Shown here piece after piece: positions 8,871 to 16,878 of a DNA stretch of 64,000 nt (the first letter of the stretch is position 1; every line of letters begins with the position of its first letter). The notes below the pieces were generated by a model. The model saw nothing but the letters and a program-made list of their open reading frames with translations, had not been told where the DNA came from and searched no databases. The position numbers and the translations under genes were made by a program. The stretch comes from JABDGM01 sp963738665. Lineage in GTDB: Bacteria > Planctomycetota > Planctomycetia > Pirellulales > Lacipirellulaceae. The DNA is taken from assembly GCA_963738665.1 (NCBI GenBank), contig CAVTXL010000013.1:110038-174037 (forward strand), written 5' to 3'.

Positions 8871-11800
8871 TTGGTCAACGGCTGTTGGCGGTTGTTTCAG
8901 TGGGGCGTGATCCTCGCGCTCGTCGCTGCGCTGGCGGTGGGTATCTACTTATACATCCATCTAGATGACGAGATTCGTCACCAAGTCGAACAGCGCCTCG
9001 CCTCCCACTATCAGCATTTGACGGTCCACGTGGGAAGGGCGCAATTCGAACAGGACCGCGGGATCACGATCCGAGATATCCAATTCTCCGAGCCGCAAAC
9101 CGGAAGCTCGCCGCAATCACTGCTGGTGATCGATGAGTTGTACCTGGCGGGCAAGATTCGGATGGATGAGCTTCTCTCCGGCTCGCTGCCGATTGAGAAA
9201 ATTGTCGTCCGTCGCCCGCGGGCCACTGTGGTGCGGCAGCCAAATGGCCGTTGGAACGTTCAGTCGCTCATGCCGCTGCCGAAATTCAGCGATGCATCGC
9301 CACCGATTGCGGTCGAGGACGCGACCATCTCTTTCAAAGACGCGGCGCACCCCACGGCTCGGCCGCTGGTGCTGCGCGGGATTGGCTGCGAGCTGACTCC
9401 GGTGGCCACCGAGCCAGCGGCGACTATGGCGGAAGGTACCCAGTCGCGGACAGGGCACAATTACCACCTGGTGGGGGCGGCCGCGGGATTTGCTGGCGGC
9501 GATTTTCGACTTTCGGGCGACATTGGGACGAAAGACGGCTCGCTCGATCTGACGATTTCTACGGCCGGGCTAGAAGTATCACCCGAACTCGTCGCGTCAC
9601 TGCCACTGGAACTGCCACTCGCGTTCGACGACGTGCAGATCACCGGCCGCCTGGGGCTGGCCGTGCACATCGTGCGTCCGCCCGGGCCGGCGTCCAGTCT
9701 GGCTTGGTCGGCGCAAGCGGAAGTCGAGCGCGGTCGAGTGCGATACGCAAAGTGGCCGCAGCCCCTGACCGACTTGCAGTGCCACATCATGGCCGACGGC
9801 AATCACTTGAGCGTCGAGCGGATGACAGCTAAGTGTGGCCCGGCTGAGGTGGCCGTGTCGTGCAATCGCAACGGCTGGGCGGCCGACGCGCCGCTGGCTT
9901 TGGCTGCGCGGTTGACCGGACTTACGCTGGACGCCGAGATGGCAGAGGCGATTCCTGAACGCTGGGCGCACTGCTGGCAGCGTTTCGAGCCGGCAGGCAA
10001 GGTGGACGCCGAGCTGCGCGTGGCATTCGACGGCCAGCAATGGCGCCCGGAAATAAAGGCGGTTTGCCGCGGCTTGTCACTTACCGATACGGAAAAGTTT
10101 CCCTATCGCCTCGAACAAGCCGCCGGCAGTGTGGACTATACTCCCGAAAAAGACGGGCGGCCCGATCGCCTGGCGATCGACCTTACGGGCGTCGGCAACA
10201 ATCGGCCCGTCACGATCAAAGCCGAACTGACGCAAGTGCTAGCCGATCCGCCCGACACTCGGCCCAGCCGGACCGGAGTCGCCGATGCGCCCCCGCAGCG
10301 TGTCAACCTGGTGGGATATCGCGGAACCCAGCTCGCAACGACGGCGTTCGAATCACACTATCATCCGGTCGGCTGGATCGTAATCGCCGGCAGCGACATC
10401 GCCGTTCACGAGCAACTGTTGGCGGCGCTCGACGAGCGGTCGCCATCGGGCAACAACTTCGTTCGCTCGCTCCGCGCCAGCGGCACGTTTGACTTTCGTT
10501 GGCGAGCCGAGTGGACCGACCGCATTCAGCCGCGGCCCGCGACCTCGCTCGACCTGACGCTCAAGGATTGCAGTATTCTTTTCGATCGATTTGAGTATCC
10601 ACTGCGCCACGTGCACGGGCTCGTGACCGAGCGCGATCGACGCTGGGAAATTCACGATGTCGAGGCCCGCGGCCCAAGCGATACGACGATCGTGACCTGT
10701 CAAGGTACCACCACGCCCGTCACGGCAGGCCACGAACTCGGCCTGGTGTTCCAGGCCCAGAACGTGCCCCTGGATGACAATTTGAAACAGGCATTGCCGC
10801 CGGGCGGCCAACAGGCCTGGGACAATCTGCGTCCGCAAGGGCGAATCGACTTCACGGCCCGTGTCACGCAGACGCCAACCGACGAAAAGCCACGCGTGGA
10901 CGTCGAACTGCGTCCGCGCGAGCGTAGCGTCTCGGTCGAGCCGCTGCCGTTTCCGCTGCGTCTGGATCAGGTCGATGGCGTAGTCCGCATTGTCGACGGC
11001 CATGTCTCTCTGCATGACCTGCGAGGGGTACACGGTCGCCTGGAGTGCTTCGCCAAAAGCGGTGGCTGGCAACCCACCGAAGGCGGCTGGCACATGTCGC
11101 TCAGCGGCCTCGACGTTGATCGACTGGATCCGCAGCGTGAGCTGCTGTCGGCGCTGCCGCCCGGATTGCAGAGAGTCATTGAGCGGTTGCAGCCGTCGGG
11201 CGATTTTGCCATTTATGACAGCTCGCTGTCCTTCGCCAAGCTGCCGAATGCCTCGAAGATGGCGTCCGCGTGGGATGTGAACCTCGATTGCCACCAGGTC
11301 TCGCTCGGCGGCAGCCTGCAGATCAACAACATCTTCGGCGGCGTCCGCTTGGTCGGCCAATCGAATGAACGCACTTCGTTTACTGCCGGAGAGTTAACAA
11401 TCAATTCCATGTCCTGGAAGGGAATGCAATTCACGTCGGTGCACGGACCATTGTGGGCAGATGGATCGGTGTGCCTGTTGGGCCAACCGGCCGGCAACCA
11501 GCAAAAACGGCCGCCGCAGCCGATCACCGCCGACGCCTACGGCGGCAGCCTGACGGCCAACGTCCGCATCGAACACGAGCCGAATCCCAATTACGTCATC
11601 GGCTTGGCAATTGGAGGCGCAGACCTCGGCCGCTTTGCCGGCGAACGGCTGGGCGGCCCGAAAGAGCTGACCGGCAAGACCTCGGGCACGCTCCTTTTGT
11701 CCAATAGCGGCCAATCAACGCGCACGCTGCAAGGGGCCGGTGAGCTGCACGTGGTTGACGGCAATATCTATGAGCTGCCGGTGATTGTCTCGCTGCTCAA

Positions 11801-12209
11801 AGTGTTGCGGAATCGGGCCCCCGACAAAACGGCCTTCAACCGCTGCGACTTAAAATTCCGGGTCCTGGGTGAAGACATCCTGTTCAGCCAGTTGAACCTG
11901 CTGGGCGACGCCGGCAGCCTGTACGGCGAGGGAAAAACCAATCTCGATCGCAAGCTCGATCTGGTGTTCTATAGTTTAATGGGCCCGGCCGATCTGCCGA
12001 TCCCGTTTTATAAGACCATTCTCGGCCAAGCCAGTAAGCAGACGTTGTCGCTCAAGGTCGGCGGCACCTGGGACGTGCCGGTCATCGAGCCGAAGGTGTT
12101 GCCCGGCGTGAACGACGCCCTCGAACGTTTGCAGACCGAGCTCGAGGCGGGCGCCGCGACCGTGACCTCGCCCTCCGCGATGCGCGACGTACTCACCCCG
12201 CGACGATAA
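8871..12209 (+). CDS. AsmA-like envelope protein (1112 aa)
   Basis: Starts at TTG 8871; the frame is closed by a stop at 8835, so the start is confined to this short stretch. A single membrane anchor at ~10-30 is followed by a very long beta-rich periplasmic region. The C-terminal ~230 residues carry the AsmA/DUF3971 pattern: GELHVVDGNIYELP, then LKVLRNRAPDKTAF, then GDAGSLYGEGKTNLDRKLDL. AsmA/TamB-type proteins span the periplasm and are thought to carry lipids between membranes or assist outer-membrane assembly. It is probably in one transcript with the following small gene (12260). Family confidence is good; substrate unknown. Confidence 0.85.
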   Translation: MVNGCWRLFQWGVILALVAALAVGIYLYIHLDDEIRHQVEQRLASHYQHLTVHVGRAQFEQDRGITIRDIQFSEPQTGSSPQSLLVIDELYLAGKIRMDELLSGSLPIEKIVVRRPRATVVRQPNGRWNVQSLMPLPKFSDASPPIAVEDATISFKDAAHPTARPLVLRGIGCELTPVATEPAATMAEGTQSRTGHNYHLVGAAAGFAGGDFRLSGDIGTKDGSLDLTISTAGLEVSPELVASLPLELPLAFDDVQITGRLGLAVHIVRPPGPASSLAWSAQAEVERGRVRYAKWPQPLTDLQCHIMADGNHLSVERMTAKCGPAEVAVSCNRNGWAADAPLALAARLTGLTLDAEMAEAIPERWAHCWQRFEPAGKVDAELRVAFDGQQWRPEIKAVCRGLSLTDTEKFPYRLEQAAGSVDYTPEKDGRPDRLAIDLTGVGNNRPVTIKAELTQVLADPPDTRPSRTGVADAPPQRVNLVGYRGTQLATTAFESHYHPVGWIVIAGSDIAVHEQLLAALDERSPSGNNFVRSLRASGTFDFRWRAEWTDRIQPRPATSLDLTLKDCSILFDRFEYPLRHVHGLVTERDRRWEIHDVEARGPSDTTIVTCQGTTTPVTAGHELGLVFQAQNVPLDDNLKQALPPGGQQAWDNLRPQGRIDFTARVTQTPTDEKPRVDVELRPRERSVSVEPLPFPLRLDQVDGVVRIVDGHVSLHDLRGVHGRLECFAKSGGWQPTEGGWHMSLSGLDVDRLDPQRELLSALPPGLQRVIERLQPSGDFAIYDSSLSFAKLPNASKMASAWDVNLDCHQVSLGGSLQINNIFGGVRLVGQSNERTSFTAGELTINSMSWKGMQFTSVHGPLWADGSVCLLGQPAGNQQKRPPQPITADAYGGSLTANVRIEHEPNPNYVIGLAIGGADLGRFAGERLGGPKELTGKTSGTLLLSNSGQSTRTLQGAGELHVVDGNIYELPVIVSLLKVLRNRAPDKTAFNRCDLKFRVLGEDILFSQLNLLGDAGSLYGEGKTNLDRKLDLVFYSLMGPADLPIPFYKTILGQASKQTLSLKVGGTWDVPVIEPKVLPGVNDALERLQTELEAGAATVTSPSAMRDVLTPRR

Positions 12210-12259
12210 ACAACAGCAGCGCCGAAGCATGATCCGCGTTGGATCGTTGGAGCCAAGCC

Positions 12260-12592
12260 ATGATCACAGCACCCCTAGGCGGAATCGTCGGCAGCGCCGC
12301 CGGAGCACCCTTGTCGCAAACGGCCGGCAGCGAAACCGAACGCGCCTCAAAAGACGCGCAGTCGCAAACCCGCCAGGCCGACGCCAACGAATTGGCCGAG
12401 CAGGCCGCCGGCATCGGCCAAACGCACGAGGACCAGCAAAGCTCCGAACGCGACGCCGACGGCCGCCGGCTGTGGGAAGCACCGGCCAAACGCGGCAAAC
12501 GCGCCACGACGGAAGAACCGGCCGACTCGCCGCCGCGTCAAAGCAAAGACGCCACCGGCCAATCCGGCAACCAGCTCGATCTGACCGGCTGA
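12260..12592 (+). CDS. Conserved small hydrophilic protein (planctomycete type)
   Basis: 110 aa from ATG 12260 (frame open from 12239). It begins MITAPLGGIVGSAAGAPLSQ, followed by a charged, probably disordered region (ERASKDAQSQTRQADA, ESDRDADGRRLWE-like) and ends RQSKDATGQSGNQLDLTG. I recognise the pattern of a short head, DRDADGRRLWE core and DATGQSGNQLDL tail from planctomycete genomes, but no function is known to me. It follows the AsmA-like gene by 50 nt. The tail's regularity suggests a conserved interaction motif. Confidence 0.75.
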   Translation: MITAPLGGIVGSAAGAPLSQTAGSETERASKDAQSQTRQADANELAEQAAGIGQTHEDQQSSERDADGRRLWEAPAKRGKRATTEEPADSPPRQSKDATGQSGNQLDLTG

Positions 12593-12714
12593 TCGTGGAC
12601 GCCACGTTGAGATTCTGGCCCGACGAATTGCTGACAGGCCGACGGAAAGCAGACATCCACTTTCAGCCGGACAACAGGACTCCTCTCTTACGAAGTAGGT
12701 CAGTTTGAACATCG

Positions 12715-12733
12715 CCCGACCATCTTGGTCGGG
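12715..12733. repeat. Hairpin CCCGACCA-TCT-TGGTCGGG
   Basis: A perfect 8-bp stem with a 3-nt loop. A closely related hairpin (CGACCAA-AGG-TTGGTCG) occurs at 13607-13623, on the far side of the broken methyltransferase. It may serve as a terminator for the 12260 gene, or be one unit of a palindromic repeat family. Confidence 0.6.
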
Positions 12734-12780
12734 ACTTCCCCGCGCAAAACTTCCAACTGATCCACGAACCCCCCTTCTCT

Positions 12781-13377
12781 TCAGCGCGTCTCTACGAAAC
12801 AAGACCAACCCAAAAACCGCTCCGGCACTCCGGGCGCTTCATCAAACTGGAATTCGCGCAAGTCCACGATCTGAAATGCCCGGCCCAGCTCGTCGCGAAT
12901 CTCCTCTTCCGTAACGACTGGCGGCCCCGGATCGTGCGGCTCCCGCGCGTTGCCGGCCAACACCAGACCGCGGCCGCCAACAGCCAGTTGCCGCGCCACG
13001 GCCGGCCCGTACCGGCCGCTTCCGTCCCGCCGCACGGCATGATAACAACCGCGGTCGAAAAAGAACGCAAACGGCCCGCCCAGCTCGGGCAACTGAAGCA
13101 CATCGGCCACCAAAAACCGCGCCCCGAACCCCGGCCGCCCGGGCCCGTTCTTCCGCCCGCTCCACCGCCAGCGGGGCCACGTCGACCCCGGTCACGTCAA
13201 ACCCCTGCTGGGCCAGCCACAGGCAATTGGTTCCCGTTCCACAACCAATCTCCAGCGCGCACCCGGCAGAACCCCGTTCGCACTCAAAACCCGCTGCAAC
13301 TCCGCCGAAGGCCGCCCCGTATCCCACGGCAGATCCCCATCCCGATAACGATCGTTCCACTCGATGTGTTCTGTCAT
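12781..13377 (-). pseudogene. Class I SAM-dependent methyltransferase (TehB/thiopurine-like), two compensating frameshifts
   Basis: The N-terminus MTEHIEWNDRYRDGDLPWDTG starts at ATG 13377. The SAM-binding motif ALEIGCGTGTNCLWLAQQG lies in a second frame. VADVLQLPELGGPFAFFFDRGCYHAV and the C-terminus (ERFLGWSCFVETR) return to the first frame. Shifts fall near 13258 and near 13110. Joined, the pieces give a normal ~195-aa enzyme of the TehB/thiopurine methyltransferase group that methylates small toxic molecules. Because every domain survives, either recent decay or sequence error is possible. Confidence 0.75.
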
Positions 13378-13417
13378 GGCGCCGCCCAGAAAGAGTTTGT
13401 TTCGTCTCCCCAAATTC

Positions 13418-13623
13418 TAGCCGCGCAGCGGCGACGGCAGATAGCCGGGGGTGCAAACCCCCGGACACGGTTCCCCAAAAATCTCTCGCCCGCAGGGCGA
13501 AACAGCCGCATAGCGGCGACATTATTCAGTGCTTATCCCAGAAGCGTCGGGGACCATCCAAATTTTTCGGGCACCATCGCCGCGATGGTCCCCCGAGGAA
13601 GGGCACCGACCAAAGGTTGGTCG
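13418..13623. repeat. Cluster of palindromic intergenic repeats
   Basis: Contains several short perfect hairpins: CCGGGGGT-GCAA-ACCCCCGG (13445-13464, a GNRA-type loop), ACCATCG-CCG-CGATGGT (13573-13589) and CGACCAA-AGG-TTGGTCG (13607-13623). It also has GCCGC-GCAGCGGC and GCCGCATAGCGGC motifs. Such GC-rich units are common between planctomycete genes. No ORF of substance. The stretch 13624-13868 holds nothing I can name. Confidence 0.55.
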
Positions 13624-13868
13624 GGACTGCCCCCTCTCTGAGACGGCTCTGGGATCCGCTCTAAATACAACTTCTTCAGAGATTGTCGGCTACATCGAAT
13701 CATGCCCTGCTTCGAACTCGGGGACATCTATGGAAAGCGTCGTGTCAACCGCTTCGCGTGCGTTACTTTGATTCTTAACGCATTCGGCCGGAGGGGCGCC
13801 TTCGTCGGCGCCGGCCGTCGCTCGCTAAAACATGCGCTAAACCACGGCTGGCCCCACGTCGCCTGGCG

Positions 13869-13985
13869 GAGGATGTACCGCCGAATCCAATGGACTTAGG
13901 CCTGTTCGGTGCGGTAGGCATAATGTTTGGCCCGCAGGGCGAACCTCAATCGGTCGAGCAGCCGCGGAAGATTCGGTGCCTCGGA
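13869..13985 (-). pseudogene. intI: Integron integrase (IntI) N-terminal remnant
   Basis: On the minus strand, PNLPRLLDRLRFALRAKHYA and YRTEQA, then a TAA stop (13896-13898), then VHWIRRYIL in the same frame. This matches the conserved start of integron tyrosine recombinases (family pattern PRLLDRLR-x-ALR-x-HYS-x-RTE-x-AYVHWIRRFI). The stop replaces the Tyr codon of AYVHW. Family similarity is lost after about 13869, so the catalytic domain (R..HxxR..Y) is absent. It points away from the adjacent attI-like site, as intI genes do. Confidence 0.75.
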
Positions 13986-14151
13986 CGATCGATTGCCGCG
14001 AGCGGCGCAGAGTAGTAGACTACGGCCATGTCTAGGCTTGCCAAGTCGTGTGGATGACGTACGATACGCATGTATACTAAACTGTCGCACAGTTGTCAAC
14101 CTGCTTACTGAAGAACTTCTTCAATATGCAGGGCTTACTGAAGGAATTTCT

Positions 14152-14170
14152 GTCTAATAACAAGTTAGCC
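14152..14170 (+). other. attI-like recombination site
   Basis: GTCTAATAACAAGTTAGCC closely resembles the simple site of class 1 attI (CCTAAAACAAAGTTAGGC): an inverted pair of CTAA/TTAG cores around an A-rich spacer, with the crossover triplet G|TT at 14164. Two direct copies of CTTACTGAAG (14104 and 14134) lie upstream, in the place where attI sites carry integrase-binding direct repeats. The first cassette start codon follows 4 nt after GTTAGCC. Confidence 0.65.
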
Positions 14171-14173
14171 ACC

Positions 14174-14494
14174 ATGCGACCCGCGCCCTCAGAAGTTCAC
14201 AAAGCTTACATGACGCTTCTCGAACGCGCGATCTTGAATTTGCGCATGCGATTGCGATATGGTGAGACTGTTACCGCTGATGAAATAATCGCCTACTTGG
14301 ACGCCATCGAAAACATCCCCACGATGTTGCTCAATTACGGTGGCTGGCACGTAGAAGAGAACATTGATTGGCATCTGGCCCATTACGATGAGAAGTGGAT
14401 GGGGCAAGCTGGCTCTGAACTCCGCCGTTCGCTGATTGAAACCTTAAAGCGTGCTCGCGCCGGTGAGTTCGACCGGCCATTGGGCGGTGGATAA
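14174..14494 (+). CDS. Cassette 1: hypothetical protein
   Basis: 106 aa from ATG 14174 (frame open from 14093). The start just after the attI-like GTTAGCC is the one expected for a first cassette. The protein is helical: MRPAPSEVHKAYMTLLERAI, then a central YGGWHVEENIDWHLAHYDEKWM, then a basic C-terminus. No domain recognised. Its stop overlaps the first bases of the following attC, as is normal for cassette genes. Confidence 0.65.
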   Translation: MRPAPSEVHKAYMTLLERAILNLRMRLRYGETVTADEIIAYLDAIENIPTMLLNYGGWHVEENIDWHLAHYDEKWMGQAGSELRRSLIETLKRARAGEFDRPLGGG

Positions 14495-14587
14495 CCACGC
14501 ACTGCAACGGACCGGCCGGGCGGAGCGGTCCATGCCATCCCAACGCGCTCAGTGCCCGGCCGGCCGTTGAATGCTGATCCGTTAGCC
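14489..14587 (+). other. attC site 1
   Basis: Begins GGATAACC at the ORF stop and ends GTTAGCC (14581-14587). CAACGGACCGGCCGGGC (14505-14521) pairs perfectly with GCCCGGCCGGCCGTTG (14554-14569) apart from a single unpaired A at 14511, the extrahelical base expected in a folded attC bottom strand. The ~30-nt region between the arms is the variable terminal structure. Confidence 0.8.
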
Positions 14588-14601
14588 GACAAGCGCACAC
14601 G

Positions 14602-14871
14602 ATGACTGAGTCCACCCTTACCGCGTTGTGGATTGATGGCCCTGATCCGCGAGGCCCACTCGGTTACGGTGTGACCGCGTTCTCGCTCACGGATGCTTTG
14701 GAGATTGTTCGCCGTGCTGGTTATCGGTTACCGGAAGATGCGAGCGCGCTCCGAGTTCGAGCCGACATCAGACCTGCGGACATTGAGCACCGTTTTGTCC
14801 GTGAGCACATGGGGCCGATTGTCGTTCGAGGTCTGTGGTATCCGTTCATTGATGTTGGAGTTGGATCCTGA
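14602..14871 (+). CDS. Cassette 2: hypothetical protein
   Basis: 89 aa. Starts 15 nt after the attC1 crossover. Begins MTESTLTALWIDGPDPRGPL and continues with FSLTDALEIVRRAGYRLPED and EHMGPIVVRGLWYPF. Small, acidic and without recognised catalytic motifs or membrane segments. The gene lies on its own between two attC sites, so it was acquired as a cassette. Function unknown. Confidence 0.75.
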   Translation: MTESTLTALWIDGPDPRGPLGYGVTAFSLTDALEIVRRAGYRLPEDASALRVRADIRPADIEHRFVREHMGPIVVRGLWYPFIDVGVGS

Positions 14872-14881
14872 GACTGGGAGT

Positions 14882-15001
14882 GCCTAACCAGAGCATGCAG
14901 CGAACCGCCGCCCCGCTGGGCAGTTGGACGGTTCGGGTAATTTGGCCGCGATTGTTGCAGCCGACCGGGCGTTTCCAGCGGCGGTCGCTGATCCGTTACG
15001 T
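14882..15001 (+). other. attC site 2
   Basis: Starts with a canonical GCCTAAC (14882-14888). CAGCGAACCGCC (14898-14909) pairs with GGCGGTCGCTG (14980-14990) with one bulged A. Ends GTTACGT (14995-15001), one position off the GTTRRRY consensus. The long central region is almost the same as in attC3 and attC8, forming a site family. Confidence 0.8.
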
Positions 15002-15018
15002 TCGGCGATCGGCTAAGC

Positions 15019-15936
15019 ATGACTAATGTGACTGTTATTCCCGATGACCGCGAGTTGACGGCTGAGGAACGCGGCTTAGTTGAATGGTTGTTGGAGCACG
15101 GGACGTCGGGCGGGACGCGCTACCGCACGCAACTTGAAAAGGCGCGGGTCGCCACGCGTTGTTATTGCGGCTGCGCCAGCATTGATCTCTCGATCGATGG
15201 TCGTGTTCCGAAGAGATGCGCACCGATATCTGTTCTGGCGGATTATGAATGGATGGACTCAGACGGGCGACTCTTCGGGGTGTTCGTATTTGCTAGTTGC
15301 GAATGGCTGGCGGGGCTTGAAGTCTGGTCGCAAGATGGCTTGGCAACCGCTGATCACCTGCCCAAGATCAGTGAACTCCGACCAATCGGCACAACGAACG
15401 TCGGCGAACAATCGCATGGACCAGAGCCCGCGGCCGGGTCGGTTTCAAATGGAGAGTCGTCACCGCGGCCCCGGCAGCTTAGCCGTACCGTTAAATCTCA
15501 TTACCTCACGCACATAATGAAAGCCAAATCACCAACGTGGGAAATCCCCAAGAATCTTCAGGAGCTAATTGATGCTGACTCGCCCGATGGTGATGGGATG
15601 TGGGAAGACGCCAGTTGGGATCCCATTCTGCTGACGGTGATGGCTGGCACGTCTTATGGCGGACGTGACATCCCATTGTGCTGGCAGATTGAGTTTCAGC
15701 CCGACGACGAGCGACTGGAGACGGCCAACAAGGAAATCGAAGCAATGGGACTGGAGCCGGATGGCTACGGATGGGCCAAGCTGATCGAGGCCGTATTTGC
15801 CAAGGACCACCCGAAGTTGGCCGACGAGTTGCATTTTGGCGACACGGAAACAGACGCGTGTGTTGTTTGGGTGGAGTCAGAGAGCACGTGCAAGATTCTG
15901 GTCGAGAGAGTTTGGTCGCTCATTCAGGTTTCATGA
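15019..15936 (+). CDS. Cassettes 3a+3b: two cassette proteins joined in one frame (N-terminal conserved hypothetical + Imm51-like)
   Basis: 305 aa. Residues 1-~125 include RYRTQLEKARVATRCYCGC and ASIDLSID, a small cysteine-bearing domain often seen as a stand-alone protein. Residues ~128-160 are translated from an attC-like palindrome and look like junk (PGSLSRTVK-type composition). From Met167 (ATG 15517) a second protein begins: MKAKSPTWEIPKNLQELIDA, then LEPDGYGWAKLIEAVF and a C-terminal VESESTCKILVERV, resembling Immunity protein 51. Most simply, two cassettes lost the stop between them; the second may also be translated alone from 15517 (139 aa). Confidence 0.7.
   Translation: MTNVTVIPDDRELTAEERGLVEWLLEHGTSGGTRYRTQLEKARVATRCYCGCASIDLSIDGRVPKRCAPISVLADYEWMDSDGRLFGVFVFASCEWLAGLEVWSQDGLATADHLPKISELRPIGTTNVGEQSHGPEPAAGSVSNGESSPRPRQLSRTVKSHYLTHIMKAKSPTWEIPKNLQELIDADSPDGDGMWEDASWDPILLTVMAGTSYGGRDIPLCWQIEFQPDDERLETANKEIEAMGLEPDGYGWAKLIEAVFAKDHPKLADELHFGDTETDACVVWVESESTCKILVERVWSLIQVS
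15403..15496 (+). other. Internal attC-like site read through by the fused ORF
   Basis: GGCGAACAATCGCATGGACC at the left and CGGCCCCGG...GTTAAAT (15490-15496) at the right resemble the ends of Rhodopirellula-type attC sites. CCGCGGCC segments at 15428 and 15463 can pair. An in-frame ATG follows at 15517. The pairing is less regular than at the other sites, so confidence is moderate. Confidence 0.5.
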
Positions 15937-15952
15937 ATCACTTCACACTGAG

Positions 15953-16076
15953 GTCTAACCAGAGCGCTGCAGCGAACCGCCGCCCCGCTGGGCAGTCGGG
16001 CGGTTCAGGTAATTTGGCCGCGACTGTTACAGCCGACCGGGCGTTTCCGGCCGTCGCTGAGCTTGGGTCGTTCTGC
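15953..16076 (+). other. attC site 3
   Basis: GTCTAAC at 15953-15959, CAGCGAACCGCC at 15970-15981, pairing partner GGCCGTCGCTG at 16049-16059 (one mismatch plus the bulged A), and GTTCTGC at 16070-16076. The internal sequence is nearly identical to attC2, indicating a common origin. Confidence 0.75.
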
Positions 16077-16144
16077 CATGAAGACCAGAGCCAGAGCCCG
16101 AGCAGTGGTGGCGTCCGGCCACTCGTGTTGGTAGCGTGTGACGC

Positions 16145-16822
16145 ATGAGAGACCGCGAGGTGTCACGTGCCGCCATGCTGCTAGCGCTCACCCTATTCGG
16201 CGGTTGCTCCATAGAGGATTCCACAATGAAGGCGAATGAAAGATGGGCAAATAGCCACGCGTTAATCGGCTGGGAGATAGAACCCGATGGACAGGGCGAC
16301 GCCGTCCGCAATGCCCACCTCAAACGCCATCCCCGCCATTGCGCCTACATTCCAAGTTTCGAAGTGAAGCCGTTGACCGAGTCTGAAGAGAAAGCGTATG
16401 GCCGCTTAAACGGCAAACTGCATGACGAGATTCGGCGCATTACCAAGGAGCACTTTGCCGACAGTCCGCCTCCACCCGATGGAGAATTGAGTGACAGGTT
16501 GTCCGAGTACTTCACGCCGTTCACATACCAAAACGATGATTGGTATGGCCCAAGTTACGAGTGTTATGTTTGTGTTCGTACCAACTACATCTCGGCTGCC
16601 CTTCTTCAAAAGTTTCAGGGTTTGCTGGTTGGTGATTTCAAGGACTGGTGCATTCAGGTGGTAGCGTCCGATACGCCGAGCTTTGGTACTAATCATGAAA
16701 TCGCTGTTTTCTCCGACCAAATTGTTGTCCCGTTTCGGGCAGCAGTTGCAATCGGATGGGCTAAAGCGTCGGCCGCTGAATCAGGGCAGGCAGAACCAAG
16801 CGTTGCAGCAGACTCGCGATAA
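16145..16822 (+). CDS. Cassette 4: predicted lipoprotein
   Basis: 225 aa. An N-terminal hydrophobic stretch, MLLALTLFGGC, is a lipobox (lipidation at the Cys near residue 21). The rest is soluble: IPSFEVKPLTESEEKAYGRL, then DDWYGPSYECYVCV, then WCIQVVASDTPSFGTNHEIAVF. The last ~15 residues are encoded by the following attC-like palindrome. The cassette begins at the GTTCTGC of attC3. No domain recognised. A start at 16078 in another frame is less likely. Confidence 0.7.
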   Translation: MRDREVSRAAMLLALTLFGGCSIEDSTMKANERWANSHALIGWEIEPDGQGDAVRNAHLKRHPRHCAYIPSFEVKPLTESEEKAYGRLNGKLHDEIRRITKEHFADSPPPPDGELSDRLSEYFTPFTYQNDDWYGPSYECYVCVRTNYISAALLQKFQGLLVGDFKDWCIQVVASDTPSFGTNHEIAVFSDQIVVPFRAAVAIGWAKASAAESGQAEPSVAADSR

Positions 16823-16878
16823 CGTCCTGCGGTATGGTGAATCTGTTGGCTGCGAGCTGCTCAACCTTTTCGTTGGGC
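16790..16878 (+). other. attC site 4 (weak)
   Basis: Left GCAGAACC at 16790-16797, TTGCAGCAGACTCGC pairs loosely with GCGAGCTGCTCAA, and a good GTTGGGC crossover is at 16872-16878. The palindrome is less perfect than in neighbouring sites and the ORF stop lies inside it. Confidence 0.55.

Noticed and set aside
13445..13630. Possible CRISPR array because of repeated hairpins
   Set aside because: Units are not identical, spacing is irregular and there are no cas genes.
14093..14173. Upstream extension of cassette 1
   Set aside because: Would translate the attI-like site; the ATG at 14174 just after GTTAGCC is the expected start.
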